Of a DNA stretch of 54,674 nt, positions 38,332-45,966 are shown one piece after another; the stretch's first letter is position 1, and the number at the start of each line of letters is the position of its first letter. The notes under the pieces were generated by a model. It was not told where the DNA came from. It did no database searches and worked only from the letters and a program-made list of their open reading frames with translations. The translations under genes were made by a program, and so were the position numbers. The DNA is from Subtercola sp. Z020 (GTDB taxonomy: Bacteria > Actinomycetota > Actinomycetes > Actinomycetales > Microbacteriaceae), in contig NZ_PSTT01000064.1 in assembly GCF_002931235.1 (NCBI RefSeq), forward strand, positions 1-54,674, written 5' to 3'.

Positions 38332-38350
38332 TAAGCATAGGCTTACCTAA
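38332..38350 (-). promoter_or_regulatory. DtxR/IdeR-type iron box with overlapping -10 of the SIP gene
   Basis: TTAGGTAAGCCTATGCTTA matches the 19-bp DtxR/IdeR consensus at 16 positions. The -10 candidate TATGCT (38334-38339) lies inside it, TTGTGG is 17 bases further upstream, and the start codon is eight bases downstream. Binding here would block RNA polymerase directly. The site also covers the 3' end of the amidase gene. Confidence 0.8.
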
Positions 38351-39791
38351 CCTCCTCCACAAGCGACCAGACGGGTGGGTGCACCGTCTCCCAGCGAAGC
38401 TGGCGCTCGAGTTGCCGGCCCAGGGAGAGCAGCGTCGCCTCGCCCCCCGGGCGGCCGATGAGCTGTACCCCGATCGGCTGGTGCGAGGCCGTCTCCCCCA
38501 CCGGGAGGGTGATGGCGGGCAGTCCGCTCACGTTCACGAACGACGTGAACGGAGAGTACTCCACCTGCTGCGCGAAGTTGCGCTCACCGTCGACGGCGTC
38601 GTACCAGCCGAGAGGGCGGGAAGACAGGGCGAGGGTCGGCGTCACGATCGCGTCGAACGCCGAGAACTGGCGGATGATCGACCGTTCGAAGGCCGACAGC
38701 GTGGCCAGAGCAGCGGTGAGCTCCGCCGCACCGATCGCGCGGCCCCTGTGCATCAGCCAGCGGGTGAGCGGTTCGAGCAGATGCTCGGTGGAGTCGTCGG
38801 CCGGGATGTTCGCGGCTCCGGCCTGCCAGATCGTGCGGAACGCGGGCGGGTACTCCGGCGACGGTTCCAGGGCGAGCGTCTCTATGCCGTGACCGAGATT
38901 CGCGAGCAGTTCCACCGTCTGGTCGACGGTCCCGCGGATCTCGGGATCGACGACGATGTTCTGCACCGACGACCACACCGAGTCGAACAGCACGCCGAGC
39001 TGAAAGCGGCCCTCTCCGCGAACGGCCGCTCCGAGGAAGGGGCCGTCGGTGTTCTCGGGGGCGCGCAGCGCGAACGGCTGGCGCGGAGGCGAGCCGTTCG
39101 GGCTGATCATTCCGTCGAAGAGCAGTGCAGCATCCAGAACCGAGTGCGCCAGCGGACCGGCCACGGGCAGGCCGGCCAGCGCACCGATGCCACTGCCCGA
39201 CGGCACCCGCCCGCGCGACGGCTTCAGCCCGACCAGCCCCGTGGCAGCCGCGGGGATGCGGATCGAGCCGCCGCCGTCGGAGCCGGGAGCGAAGGGCAGC
39301 ATTCCCGACGCCACGGCCGCGGCCGCGCCTCCGCTCGAGCCGCCCGCCCCGAGGGTGAGGTCGTAGGGGTTCCGCGCGGGCGGTGCGACCAGGTTCTCGG
39401 TGTAGCTCGGCAGCCCGAACTCCGGGGTCGCCGTCTTGCCGAGGCTCACTCCCCCTGCTGCGTCGAGGTCGTTCGCGAGCCCGTCTGAGTCCTCGGGAAC
39501 GAAGTCGGCGAAGAGGCGGCTGCCGAACGTGGTTCTCACGCCCGCGCGCCTGACCAGGTCTTTGTCGCCGTAGGGCAGGCCCCAGAGGGTCGTCGTTCGT
39601 GGAACGTGCTGTTCGACGAAGCGGGCCCGCTCCCTGGCTCTCTCGGCCGTCACCTCATGGAACGCGCCGACGACCGGGTTCAGTCGTTCGATGCGGGCCA
39701 GGTAGTGCTCGGTGAGTTCGACCACCCCCACGTCGCCCCGTTGGAGGAGGCGCCACTGTTCGAGGGCGCCGAGGTCGTGCAGCTCAGCCAT
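38343..39791 (-). CDS. Amidase (amidase signature family)
   Basis: 482 aa. The Ser-cisSer-Lys triad is present: Lys77 in YGDKDLVRR, Ser152 or Ser153 in GAGGSSGGAAAA and Ser176 in GSDGGGSIRIP. This is a hydrolase of amides related to the GatA fold but without GatB/C neighbours, so not the tRNA amidotransferase. The ATG at 39791 is six bases after TAGGCT. The 3' end carries the iron box of the downstream SIP gene. Confidence 0.9.
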   Translation of the reverse strand: MAELHDLGALEQWRLLQRGDVGVVELTEHYLARIERLNPVVGAFHEVTAERARERARFVEQHVPRTTTLWGLPYGDKDLVRRAGVRTTFGSRLFADFVPEDSDGLANDLDAAGGVSLGKTATPEFGLPSYTENLVAPPARNPYDLTLGAGGSSGGAAAAVASGMLPFAPGSDGGGSIRIPAAATGLVGLKPSRGRVPSGSGIGALAGLPVAGPLAHSVLDAALLFDGMISPNGSPPRQPFALRAPENTDGPFLGAAVRGEGRFQLGVLFDSVWSSVQNIVVDPEIRGTVDQTVELLANLGHGIETLALEPSPEYPPAFRTIWQAGAANIPADDSTEHLLEPLTRWLMHRGRAIGAAELTAALATLSAFERSIIRQFSAFDAIVTPTLALSSRPLGWYDAVDGERNFAQQVEYSPFTSFVNVSGLPAITLPVGETASHQPIGVQLIGRPGGEATLLSLGRQLERQLRWETVHPPVWSLVEEVR

Positions 39792-39797
39792 GCTCCG

Positions 39798-39803
39798 AGC
39801 CTA
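39798..39803 (-). promoter_or_regulatory. -10 box of the amidase gene
   Basis: TAGGCT, six bases, ATG. The same hexamer recurs at the GNAT and MFS genes. Leaderless geometry. Confidence 0.45.
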
Positions 39804-39810
39804 CGCCGAC

Positions 39811-40389
39811 CTACTTGAGGTGCTTCTGCAGCAGAACGGTTCCCAGCCACCTGTTGAACTTGAAGCCGACCTTGCCGAGCCGCCCGACCTCGGTGAAGCC
39901 GGCGTTCTCGTGCAACCGGATCGACCCCTCGGCCCCCTTGTCGACGATGACCGCGAGCACCTCACGGATCTTCGCCGCCTTCGCACGGGCCAGCAGCTCC
40001 TTGAGCAGGGCCCGACCGAGCCCCTTGCCCGTTGCAGCGGGGCCGAGGTAGATGCTGTCTTCGACCGTTCGCCGGTAGCCGGCCTTCTGCTTCCACGGCG
40101 ACACGTAGGCGAACCCGATGACCTGGTTGCTGCCAGAGACCGCCACGAGGAAGGGCATCTCGAGCTTGGTGAGCCAGGCGAACTTCGTCTTCCACTCCTT
40201 CAGCGTCATCGCGTCTTCGTCGAGCGTCACGACGGTGTTGGCGACATAGTGGTTGTAGATCTCGCGCACGTAGGGCATGTCGGCTGCCACGGCGTCGCGG
40301 ATCGTGTACTCGAAGACCGGCTCGGGCGCCGCCTTCGGGCGGAGGTTCGCAGGGAGCTTTCGCCGCGGCTGGTATTCCTCTTCGAGCAT
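39811..40389 (-). CDS. GNAT N-acetyltransferase, phosphinothricin-acetyltransferase-like
   Basis: 192 aa. After a basic 30-residue N-terminus the fold follows the Pat/Bar group: IYNHYVANTVVT, GFAYVSPWKQKAGYRRTVEDSIYL, and the acetyl-CoA loop ATGKGLGRALL. The group acetylates amines such as methionine sulfoximine, phosphinothricin or amino acids; the substrate is not determinable. The ATG at 40389 is seven bases after TAGGCT, which overlaps the ung stop. Confidence 0.85.
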   Translation of the reverse strand: MLEEEYQPRRKLPANLRPKAAPEPVFEYTIRDAVAADMPYVREIYNHYVANTVVTLDEDAMTLKEWKTKFAWLTKLEMPFLVAVSGSNQVIGFAYVSPWKQKAGYRRTVEDSIYLGPAATGKGLGRALLKELLARAKAAKIREVLAVIVDKGAEGSIRLHENAGFTEVGRLGKVGFKFNRWLGTVLLQKHLK

Positions 40390-40396
40390 GCTCAGA

Positions 40397-40402
40397 AGCC
40401 TA
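40397..40402 (-). promoter_or_regulatory. -10 box of the GNAT gene overlapping the ung stop
   Basis: TAGGCT, seven bases, ATG (40389). The first three bases are the ung TAG stop codon. Confidence 0.45.
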
Positions 40403-41110
40403 GACGCTCGGTCGGCCGCCGGTGAGGGCCCAGTCCACCGGCGTGACGCCCGCGCGTTCGAGCGCCGCGTTGGCGCGGCTGAAGGGCTTCGAACCGAAGA
40501 AGCCGCGACGGGCAGAGAGGGGGCTGGGATGCGCGCTCTCGATCACCGTGGCGCCGGCCAGCAGCGGCCGGAGCCTGGCGGCATCCTTGCCCCAGAGAAT
40601 GGCGACCAGCGGCGTGCCGCGGGCGACCAGTGTGCGGATCGCGAGCTCGGTGACGGCCTCCCAGCCCCTGCCGCGATGCGAACCCGCTTCGCCCGGCCGT
40701 ACCGTCAGCACCCGGTTCAGCAGCATGACGCCGTGCTGGCTCCAGCCGGTCAGGTCGCCGTGTTCGGGCGCGGGCACCCCGAGATCGTCGGTCAGCTCGC
40801 GGTAGATGTTGGCCAGGCTCCGGGGCAGGGGCCGCACGTGTCGCTCGACCGCGAAGGAGAGGCCGATCGGATGCCCCGGGGTGGGGTACGGGTCCTGTCC
40901 GAGAATGAGCACCCTGACGTCGGCCAGCGGCCGGGCGAAGGCCCGCAGCACGTTCTCGCCCGCGGGCAGGTAGCCGCGCCCCTCGGCCACCTCGGCATCG
41001 AGGAACGCCGACAGGTCGCGGAGTGTGCCGTCGACCGGCTGCAGGGCCTCGGCCCAGCCGGCATCCATGCGGCCCGAGGCGACGAGCGTCTCGAGCGAGA
41101 AGTCGCTCAG
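40400..41110 (-). CDS. ung: Uracil-DNA glycosylase, possible CTG start
   Basis: Family 1 UDG, excising uracil from DNA. The catalytic loop [16 protein letters not shown] (water-activating Asp), the LLNRVLTV segment and the leucine loop [13 protein letters not shown] are complete. The first ATG (41068) gives 222 aa but removes the conserved N-terminal stretch [10 protein letters not shown] that precedes the tryptophan of GWAEAL. A CTG at 41110 restores it and overlaps the stop of the upstream gene as CTGA, the same geometry as ATGA and GTGA junctions elsewhere here. I annotate from 41110; the ATG remains the conservative alternative. Confidence 0.9.
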   Translation of the reverse strand: MSDFSLETLVASGRMDAGWAEALQPVDGTLRDLSAFLDAEVAEGRGYLPAGENVLRAFARPLADVRVLILGQDPYPTPGHPIGLSFAVERHVRPLPRSLANIYRELTDDLGVPAPEHGDLTGWSQHGVMLLNRVLTVRPGEAGSHRGRGWEAVTELAIRTLVARGTPLVAILWGKDAARLRPLLAGATVIESAHPSPLSARRGFFGSKPFSRANAALERAGVTPVDWALTGGRPSV

Positions 41111-41832
41111 CTCGCGCCCATCGTCGCGACGCGCACGCTGCCGTCTTCGTCTGTCACCGTCCACACGCTGCCGCGGCCGACCACCGCGAGGGGGCCGTCG
41201 CCGACGATGAGGGCGGTGTGCTCGTCGATCGCGATGCCGCCCTCTGTCAGGCCAGCCTCGGTGGCGGCGATCAGCCGGGCGAGCGTGCCCCACTGGGCGG
41301 CGTGCACGTCGACGGCGAGGTCGATCAGCCCGATGCCGGCGCCGAAGGTCACCTCGTCGAGGTCTTCGGAGGCCTCCTGCGGGCAGACCGGCACGTCACC
41401 GATCGTCCACCCGCCGAGCAGGGCACTGTCGGAGGCGATCGCGGCTCCCGCAGAGAAGCCGAGGTAGGGCACCCCTCCCGCGACCTGGCGGCGGATCTCG
41501 CCGAACGACGGGTCGATGCTGTCGCGGTAGGCCGGCGTCAGGCCGCCCCAGACGAGGATGCCGTCGACCTCGGCGAGCCCGGCCGCGTCGATCGCCGCGC
41601 CTTCGAGCGTCAGGATCGGCACCGGCTGCAGCTCGGTGATCTGGCCGAGAGCGCTTGTCAGTTCGGCGTACTTCTGGGGCCCGTCACCGTCTCGCACCAT
41701 CACGATGGCGACGCGGGGGCCGTCGAGCCGGCCGGACTGCAGCGCGCGTTCGGCCGCTTCGGAGAGAAAGGCGCGGTAGACGGCGCCGTCGTCGACGATC
41801 GGCCAGCCGCCGCCCACGAGATGGATGCTCAT
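41107..41832 (-). CDS. Peptidase S51 (peptidase E/cyanophycinase-like) protein
   Basis: 241 aa. The nucleophile elbow [10 protein letters not shown] carries Ser127, preceded by the family segment [12 protein letters not shown]. The S51 family cleaves dipeptides with N-terminal Asp or the cyanophycin backbone. No cyanophycin synthetase is in the window, so the substrate is open. ATG at 41832, 18 bases after the phosphoribosyltransferase stop; the 3' end overlaps ung. Confidence 0.8.
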   Translation of the reverse strand: MSIHLVGGGWPIVDDGAVYRAFLSEAAERALQSGRLDGPRVAIVMVRDGDGPQKYAELTSALGQITELQPVPILTLEGAAIDAAGLAEVDGILVWGGLTPAYRDSIDPSFGEIRRQVAGGVPYLGFSAGAAIASDSALLGGWTIGDVPVCPQEASEDLDEVTFGAGIGLIDLAVDVHAAQWGTLARLIAATEAGLTEGGIAIDEHTALIVGDGPLAVVGRGSVWTVTDEDGSVRVATMGAS

Positions 41833-41850
41833 CGCGTCAGAACCCCGGCG

Positions 41851-42378
41851 TCAGACCGTCACGGGCGGGTGCGCCGACCACGGGAAGACGATCCAGCGGT
41901 CGGTCTTCTTCCAGTAGAAGTCGGGTTCGATCACCGAGCGCGGCTTCGCGTAGAGGGTCGCGGTGCGCACGATGACGCCCACGCGTTCGAGCAGGCCGAC
42001 CACGAGGGCCAGGGTGCGCCCCGAGTCGGCCACGTCGTCGACGAGCAGGATGTTGCGGCCGATGAGCTCGGTGTTGTCCATCATGGGCGGGAGGATGATC
42101 GGCTCGGGCAGGGTGGTCTCGATGTCGGTGTAGAACTCGACGTTCAGACTGCCGCAGCTCTTCGTGCCCGTGGCGTAGGCGAGCGCGCCGGCCGGCAGCA
42201 GGCCGCCCCGGGCGATGGCGATCACGAAGTCGGGAACGAAGCCGCTCTCGAGAACGCTCGTCGCGAGAACCCGGGAGGCCTCACCGAATTCGAGCCAGCC
42301 GAGCACCTCCCGTTCGGGCGCCGCCTCCGCCTCGGGTGCGACGGTCTCGGTCTCGGTTGTGGGTTCGCTCTCGGCCAT
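41851..42378 (-). CDS. Type I phosphoribosyltransferase-domain protein
   Basis: 175 aa. An acidic, Glu/Ala/Thr-rich N-terminus of about 25 residues precedes a purine phosphoribosyltransferase-like core with the PRPP-binding loop LLVDDVADSGRT (111-122) and IARGGLLPAG. Closest in layout to xanthine-guanine or hypoxanthine phosphoribosyltransferases, but base specificity is not readable. The ATG at 42378 follows TACCGT by six bases (leaderless). It heads a probable PRT - S51 peptidase - ung transcript. Confidence 0.85.
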   Translation of the reverse strand: MAESEPTTETETVAPEAEAAPEREVLGWLEFGEASRVLATSVLESGFVPDFVIAIARGGLLPAGALAYATGTKSCGSLNVEFYTDIETTLPEPIILPPMMDNTELIGRNILLVDDVADSGRTLALVVGLLERVGVIVRTATLYAKPRSVIEPDFYWKKTDRWIVFPWSAHPPVTV

Positions 42379-42384
42379 TCGACA

Positions 42385-42390
42385 ACGGTA
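42385..42390 (-). promoter_or_regulatory. -10 box of the phosphoribosyltransferase gene
   Basis: TACCGT, six bases, ATG (42378). No ribosome site. Confidence 0.4.
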
Positions 42391-42404
42391 CCGGCAAACG
42401 CCCG

Positions 42405-43199
42405 CTACTGCTTCACCTCGAGCGGGCCGCGGTGCACCTTGTAGACGGCCGACTGCGCGACCGGCTTGATGATCACGAGGTCGAGGCTGATGTGCGGCGC
42501 CATCTCCACCATCGTCACGATCGTGGCGGCGACATCGTCGGCGCTCAGCGGGTCGGGCACGTTCGCGTAGACGGCCTCTGCGGCGGCCGCATCGCCCTTG
42601 AAACGGTTGATCGAGAACTCGTCGGTCTTGACCATGCCGGGAGCGATCTCGAGCACGCGGATCGGCTCACCGCTCAGTTCGAGCCGCAGCACCTCCGACA
42701 GCGAGGTGACGGCGAACTTCGACGCGTTGTATCCCCCGCCGCCCGCGTAGGCGAAGTGGCCGGCCGTCGAGGAGACGGTGAGGATGTCGGCGACGGCCGT
42801 TCCGGTCGGCGCCCCCGCGACCGACTCCCGCAGCAGGGGCAGAAGGGCCGAGACCACACGTTTGACGGCGATCACGTTCACCTCGAGCATCCACTGCCAG
42901 TCCTCGACGGAGCCCGCCTCGACGGAGTCCATGCCGGCCGCGCCGCCCGCATTGTTGATGAGGGTGCTCACACCGCCGGTCTGCCGCAGATGGTCGGCCA
43001 GGGCATCCACATCGCCCTGTTTCAGAAGGTCGGCCACGAAGTACGTCGCGCCGGTCTCGGCGGCGAGCGCCTGCAGGCGGTCCTCCCGGCGGGCGACCCC
43101 CACCACATCCCAGCCGTGGGCGCGCAGCAGGCGCACGGTGGCCGCCCCGATTCCCGAACTCGCTCCGGTGACGACAGCACGACGGTTCTGGATGCCCAA
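42405..43199 (-). CDS. Short-chain dehydrogenase/reductase (YdfG-like)
   Basis: 264 aa. TGASSGIG near the N-terminus, NNAGG, the catalytic Ser in VSSTAG and the YNASK pair. Features such as LEIAPGMVKTDEFS resemble YdfG-type serine/3-hydroxy acid dehydrogenases. The start is TTG at 43199, with AAAGG seven bases upstream; no ATG or GTG precedes the Rossmann motif. It is divergent from metY, sharing a 109-bp regulatory region. Confidence 0.85.
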   Translation of the reverse strand: MGIQNRRAVVTGASSGIGAATVRLLRAHGWDVVGVARREDRLQALAAETGATYFVADLLKQGDVDALADHLRQTGGVSTLINNAGGAAGMDSVEAGSVEDWQWMLEVNVIAVKRVVSALLPLLRESVAGAPTGTAVADILTVSSTAGHFAYAGGGGYNASKFAVTSLSEVLRLELSGEPIRVLEIAPGMVKTDEFSINRFKGDAAAAEAVYANVPDPLSADDVAATIVTMVEMAPHISLDLVIIKPVAQSAVYKVHRGPLEVKQ

Positions 43200-43243
43200 T
43201 GCGAGGCCTTTCGTGAGGGTGGGCTTTCACGTTACCGCGTGTT

Positions 43244-43282
43244 GCAGGCCTCGTTGACCCACCCCGGGGGCCTGCCTAGGGT
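43244..43282 (+). promoter_or_regulatory. metY promoter with flanking inverted repeats
   Basis: TTGACC (43254-43259), 17 bases, TAGGGT (43277-43282). Arms GCAGGCC (43244-43250) and GGCCTGC (43269-43275) flank the -35, and TAGGG-TTG-CCCTA (43277-43289) covers the -10: candidate operators for sulfur-amino-acid control. No SAM-riboswitch fold is visible in the short leader. Confidence 0.6.
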
Positions 43283-43308
43283 TGCCCTAACGACCAAAGG
43301 ATTCCCTC

Positions 43309-44631
43309 ATGACAGACAACGCCGACTGGCAGTTCGAGACGAAGCAGATCCACTCCGGCGCTGCTCCCGACCCGGTCACCAACGCCCGCGCCACGCCCAT
43401 CTACCAGACCACCTCGTACGTCTTCAACGACGCCGACCATGCGAAGAACCTGTTCGCCCTCGCCGAGTTCGGCAACATCTACACGCGCATCCAGAACCCG
43501 ACGCAGAACGTCGTCGAGGAGCGCGTCGCGGCCCTCGAAGGCGGAACGGCGGCGCTGCTGGTCTCCTCCGGCCAGGCCGCCGAGACCTTCGCCGTGCTGA
43601 ACATCGCGCAGGCCGGCGACCACATCGTGTCGAGCGCCTCGATCTACGGCGGCACCTACAACCTCTTCAAGTACACGCTGAAGAAGCTCGGCATCGACGT
43701 GACCTTCGTCGAGAACCAGGACGACAGCGACGAGTGGCAGCGCGCCGTGCGCCCGAACACGAAGCTGTTCTTCGCCGAGACCATCGGCAACCCGAAGATC
43801 AACATCCTCGACATCCGTCTCGTCGCCGACGTCGCGCACGACAACGGTGTGCCGCTGATCGTCGACAACACGATCGCGACGCCCTACCTGATCCGCCCGT
43901 TCGAGCACGGCGCCGACATCATCGTGCACTCGGCGACGAAGTTCCTCGGCGGCCACGGCACGGTCATCGGCGGCGTCATCGTCGACGGCGGAAAGTTCGC
44001 CTGGTCGGCGAATGCCGAGAAGTTCCCGGGCCTCACCACCCCCGACGAGTCGTACCACGGTGTCACCTACACCGAGGCGCTCGGCGACGGCATCGCCTAC
44101 ATCATCAAGGCACGCGTGCAGTTGCTGCGCGACCTCGGCTCGTCGATCGCCCCGGCGAGCGCCTGGCAGCTCATCCAGGGCATCGAGACGCTGTCGCTGC
44201 GCATCGAGCGCCACGTGCAGAACGCCCAGGAGGTCGCCGAGTGGCTCGACGACCACGACGACGTCGCCACGGTCTACTACGCAGGGCTGCCGTCGAGCCC
44301 CTGGTACGAGGCGGCGAACCGCTACGCCCCGAAGGGCGTCGGGGCGGTGCTCTCGTTCGAGCTGAAGGGCGGGGTGGATGCCGGCCGCGCGCTGGTGAAC
44401 TCCCTCTCGCTCTTCTCGCACCTCGCCAACATCGGCGACGTGCGCTCGCTCGTCATCCACCCCGCCTCGACGACGCACTCGCAGCTGACGCCGGAGCAGC
44501 AGCTGACCTCGGGCGTCACGCCCGGGCTCGTGCGGCTCTCGGTGGGCCTGGAGAACATCGACGACATCAAGGCCGACCTGGCCGCAGGCCTCGCCGCCGC
44601 ACGGGAGGTGGCGCGCGTCAACGCGCTCTGA
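43309..44631 (+). CDS. metY: O-acetylhomoserine sulfhydrylase
   Basis: 440 aa, PLP enzyme of the Cys/Met metabolism family. The PLP lysine is Lys211 in VHSATKFLGGHG. Long length and the N-terminus FETKQIHSGA are typical of O-acetylhomoserine (thiol)-lyases, which make homocysteine from sulfide or methionine from methanethiol. ATG at 43309 has AAGGA seven bases upstream. It is followed by metX, which makes its substrate; a strong hairpin separates them. Confidence 0.95.
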   Translation: MTDNADWQFETKQIHSGAAPDPVTNARATPIYQTTSYVFNDADHAKNLFALAEFGNIYTRIQNPTQNVVEERVAALEGGTAALLVSSGQAAETFAVLNIAQAGDHIVSSASIYGGTYNLFKYTLKKLGIDVTFVENQDDSDEWQRAVRPNTKLFFAETIGNPKINILDIRLVADVAHDNGVPLIVDNTIATPYLIRPFEHGADIIVHSATKFLGGHGTVIGGVIVDGGKFAWSANAEKFPGLTTPDESYHGVTYTEALGDGIAYIIKARVQLLRDLGSSIAPASAWQLIQGIETLSLRIERHVQNAQEVAEWLDDHDDVATVYYAGLPSSPWYEAANRYAPKGVGAVLSFELKGGVDAGRALVNSLSLFSHLANIGDVRSLVIHPASTTHSQLTPEQQLTSGVTPGLVRLSVGLENIDDIKADLAAGLAAAREVARVNAL

Positions 44632-44641
44632 GTGCATCGAG

Positions 44642-44674
44642 GGGCGGCCGCGCGTAACATTCGCGCGGCCGCCC
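44642..44674 (+). terminator. Strong hairpin between metY and metX
   Basis: A 13-bp perfect stem GGGCGGCCGCGCG / CGCGCGGCCGCCC with loop TAACATT, starting 10 bases after the metY stop and ending 26 bases before metX. No T-tract. It is an intrinsic terminator of the GC-rich type, or an attenuator letting metX be expressed less than, or separately from, metY. Confidence 0.8.
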
Positions 44675-44700
44675 TCTCCGTTCGTCACAATGGAAGAACA

Positions 44701-45906
44701 ATGGACTGGCAGATACCCGAAGACACCGTTCCGAGCGACTTCATCACCGATGCGCAGATCCGGTCGATCCTCGGCAAGCCTCCGGCGACGGGTGCATGGC
44801 GCGACGGCGATCCGGTCGGTCGCCGCCAGTTCGCGCACATCGGCGACCTCGCCTTCGAGGGCGGTGGAACGGTTCCGGATGCCCGGATCGCCTTCGAGAC
44901 CTTCGGCACGCTGAACCCCGCGGCCGACAACGCCGTGCTCGTCGCGCACGCCCTCACGGGCGACAGCCACCTCACCGGTGCGGCGGAGCCCGGTCACCAG
45001 ACCGCCGGCTGGTGGGGCGGGATCGTCGGCCCGGGCCTCGCCATCGACACCGACACGTACTTCGTGGTCGCGCCGAACATGCTCGGCAGCTGCCAGGGGT
45101 CGACCGGCCCGGCTTCGATCGCGCCCGACGGCGAAGAGTGGGGTGCGCGCTTCCCGTACACGAGCATCCGGGACCAGGTCGTGGCGCAGGAGCGCGTGAT
45201 GCAGCAGCTCGGCATCCGTTGCTGGGCGGCCATCGTCGGCGGTTCGATGGGCGGCATGCAGGTTCTGGAGTGGGGCGCGACCTTCCCCGACAAGGCCGAG
45301 AAGCTCGCCATGATCGCCGCCCCACCGATCTCGAGCGCCGACCAGATCGCCCTGAACTCCGTGCAGGTCGAGGCCATCAGGGCCGACCCGCTCTTCCGCG
45401 ATGGGCTGTACTACAACGCGAAGATCGGCGAGGGTCCGCACTCCGGCCTGGCGCTCGCCCGCCGCATGGCGCTGCTGAACTACCGCAGCCCCACCGAGCT
45501 GAACGACCGGTTCGAGCGCAGCTGGCAGAGCGGCATCAGCCCGCTCGGGCGCGGCGGGCGCTTCGCCGTCGAGTCGTATCTCGACTTCCACGGCAACAAG
45601 TTCACCCGGCGCTTCGACGCGAACTCCTACATCACGCTCGTCGAGGCCATGAGTTCGCACGATGTGGGCCGTGGGCGCGGCGGCGTGGTCGAGGCCCTGC
45701 GAAAGGTCAGTGCCGTCTCGCTCGTCATCGGCATCGACAGCGACCGTCTCTTTCCCGTCGAAGACCAGCAGGTGATCGCCCGGCACATCCCGGCCAACAT
45801 CGACGGCGACGAGGCGACAGTGATATCGTCGCGGTTCGGCCACGACGGCTTTCTGATCGAAGACGAGCTGGTCGGCGCCGAGCTGCGACGACTCTTCGCC
45901 TACTGA
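44701..45906 (+). CDS. metX: Homoserine O-acetyltransferase
   Basis: 401 aa, alpha/beta-hydrolase fold; acetylates homoserine using acetyl-CoA, the first committed step to methionine by direct sulfhydrylation. Nucleophile Ser182 in GGSMGGMQVLEW, the acid in the DSDRLFP segment (about 346-348) and His381 in FGHDGF. ATG at 44701 has GGAAGA five bases upstream. Substrate homoserine is supplied by hom in this window. Confidence 0.95.
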   Translation: MDWQIPEDTVPSDFITDAQIRSILGKPPATGAWRDGDPVGRRQFAHIGDLAFEGGGTVPDARIAFETFGTLNPAADNAVLVAHALTGDSHLTGAAEPGHQTAGWWGGIVGPGLAIDTDTYFVVAPNMLGSCQGSTGPASIAPDGEEWGARFPYTSIRDQVVAQERVMQQLGIRCWAAIVGGSMGGMQVLEWGATFPDKAEKLAMIAAPPISSADQIALNSVQVEAIRADPLFRDGLYYNAKIGEGPHSGLALARRMALLNYRSPTELNDRFERSWQSGISPLGRGGRFAVESYLDFHGNKFTRRFDANSYITLVEAMSSHDVGRGRGGVVEALRKVSAVSLVIGIDSDRLFPVEDQQVIARHIPANIDGDEATVISSRFGHDGFLIEDELVGAELRRLFAY

Positions 45907-45931
45907 GTCGGCGCCCCGCGTCACGAGCGAT

Positions 45932-45945
45932 CCCCCGTTCGGGGG
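45932..45945 (+). terminator. Short hairpin after metX
   Basis: CCCCC-GTTC-GGGGG, 25 bases after the metX stop and before the kinase promoter; a weak intrinsic terminator. Confidence 0.4.
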
Positions 45946-45953
45946 CTGGGCAC

Positions 45954-45959
45954 TAGCAT
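45954..45959 (+). promoter_or_regulatory. -10 box of the histidine-kinase operon
   Basis: TAGCAT, seven bases, GTG at 45967. Leaderless geometry; no ribosome site. Confidence 0.45.
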
Positions 45960-45966
45960 TGCGACT

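Noticed and set aside
43200-43308. Possible SAM riboswitch before metY
   Set aside because: I could not build any SAM-I, SAM-II or SAM-IV core in the 109 bp. A promoter with inverted repeats explains the region better.
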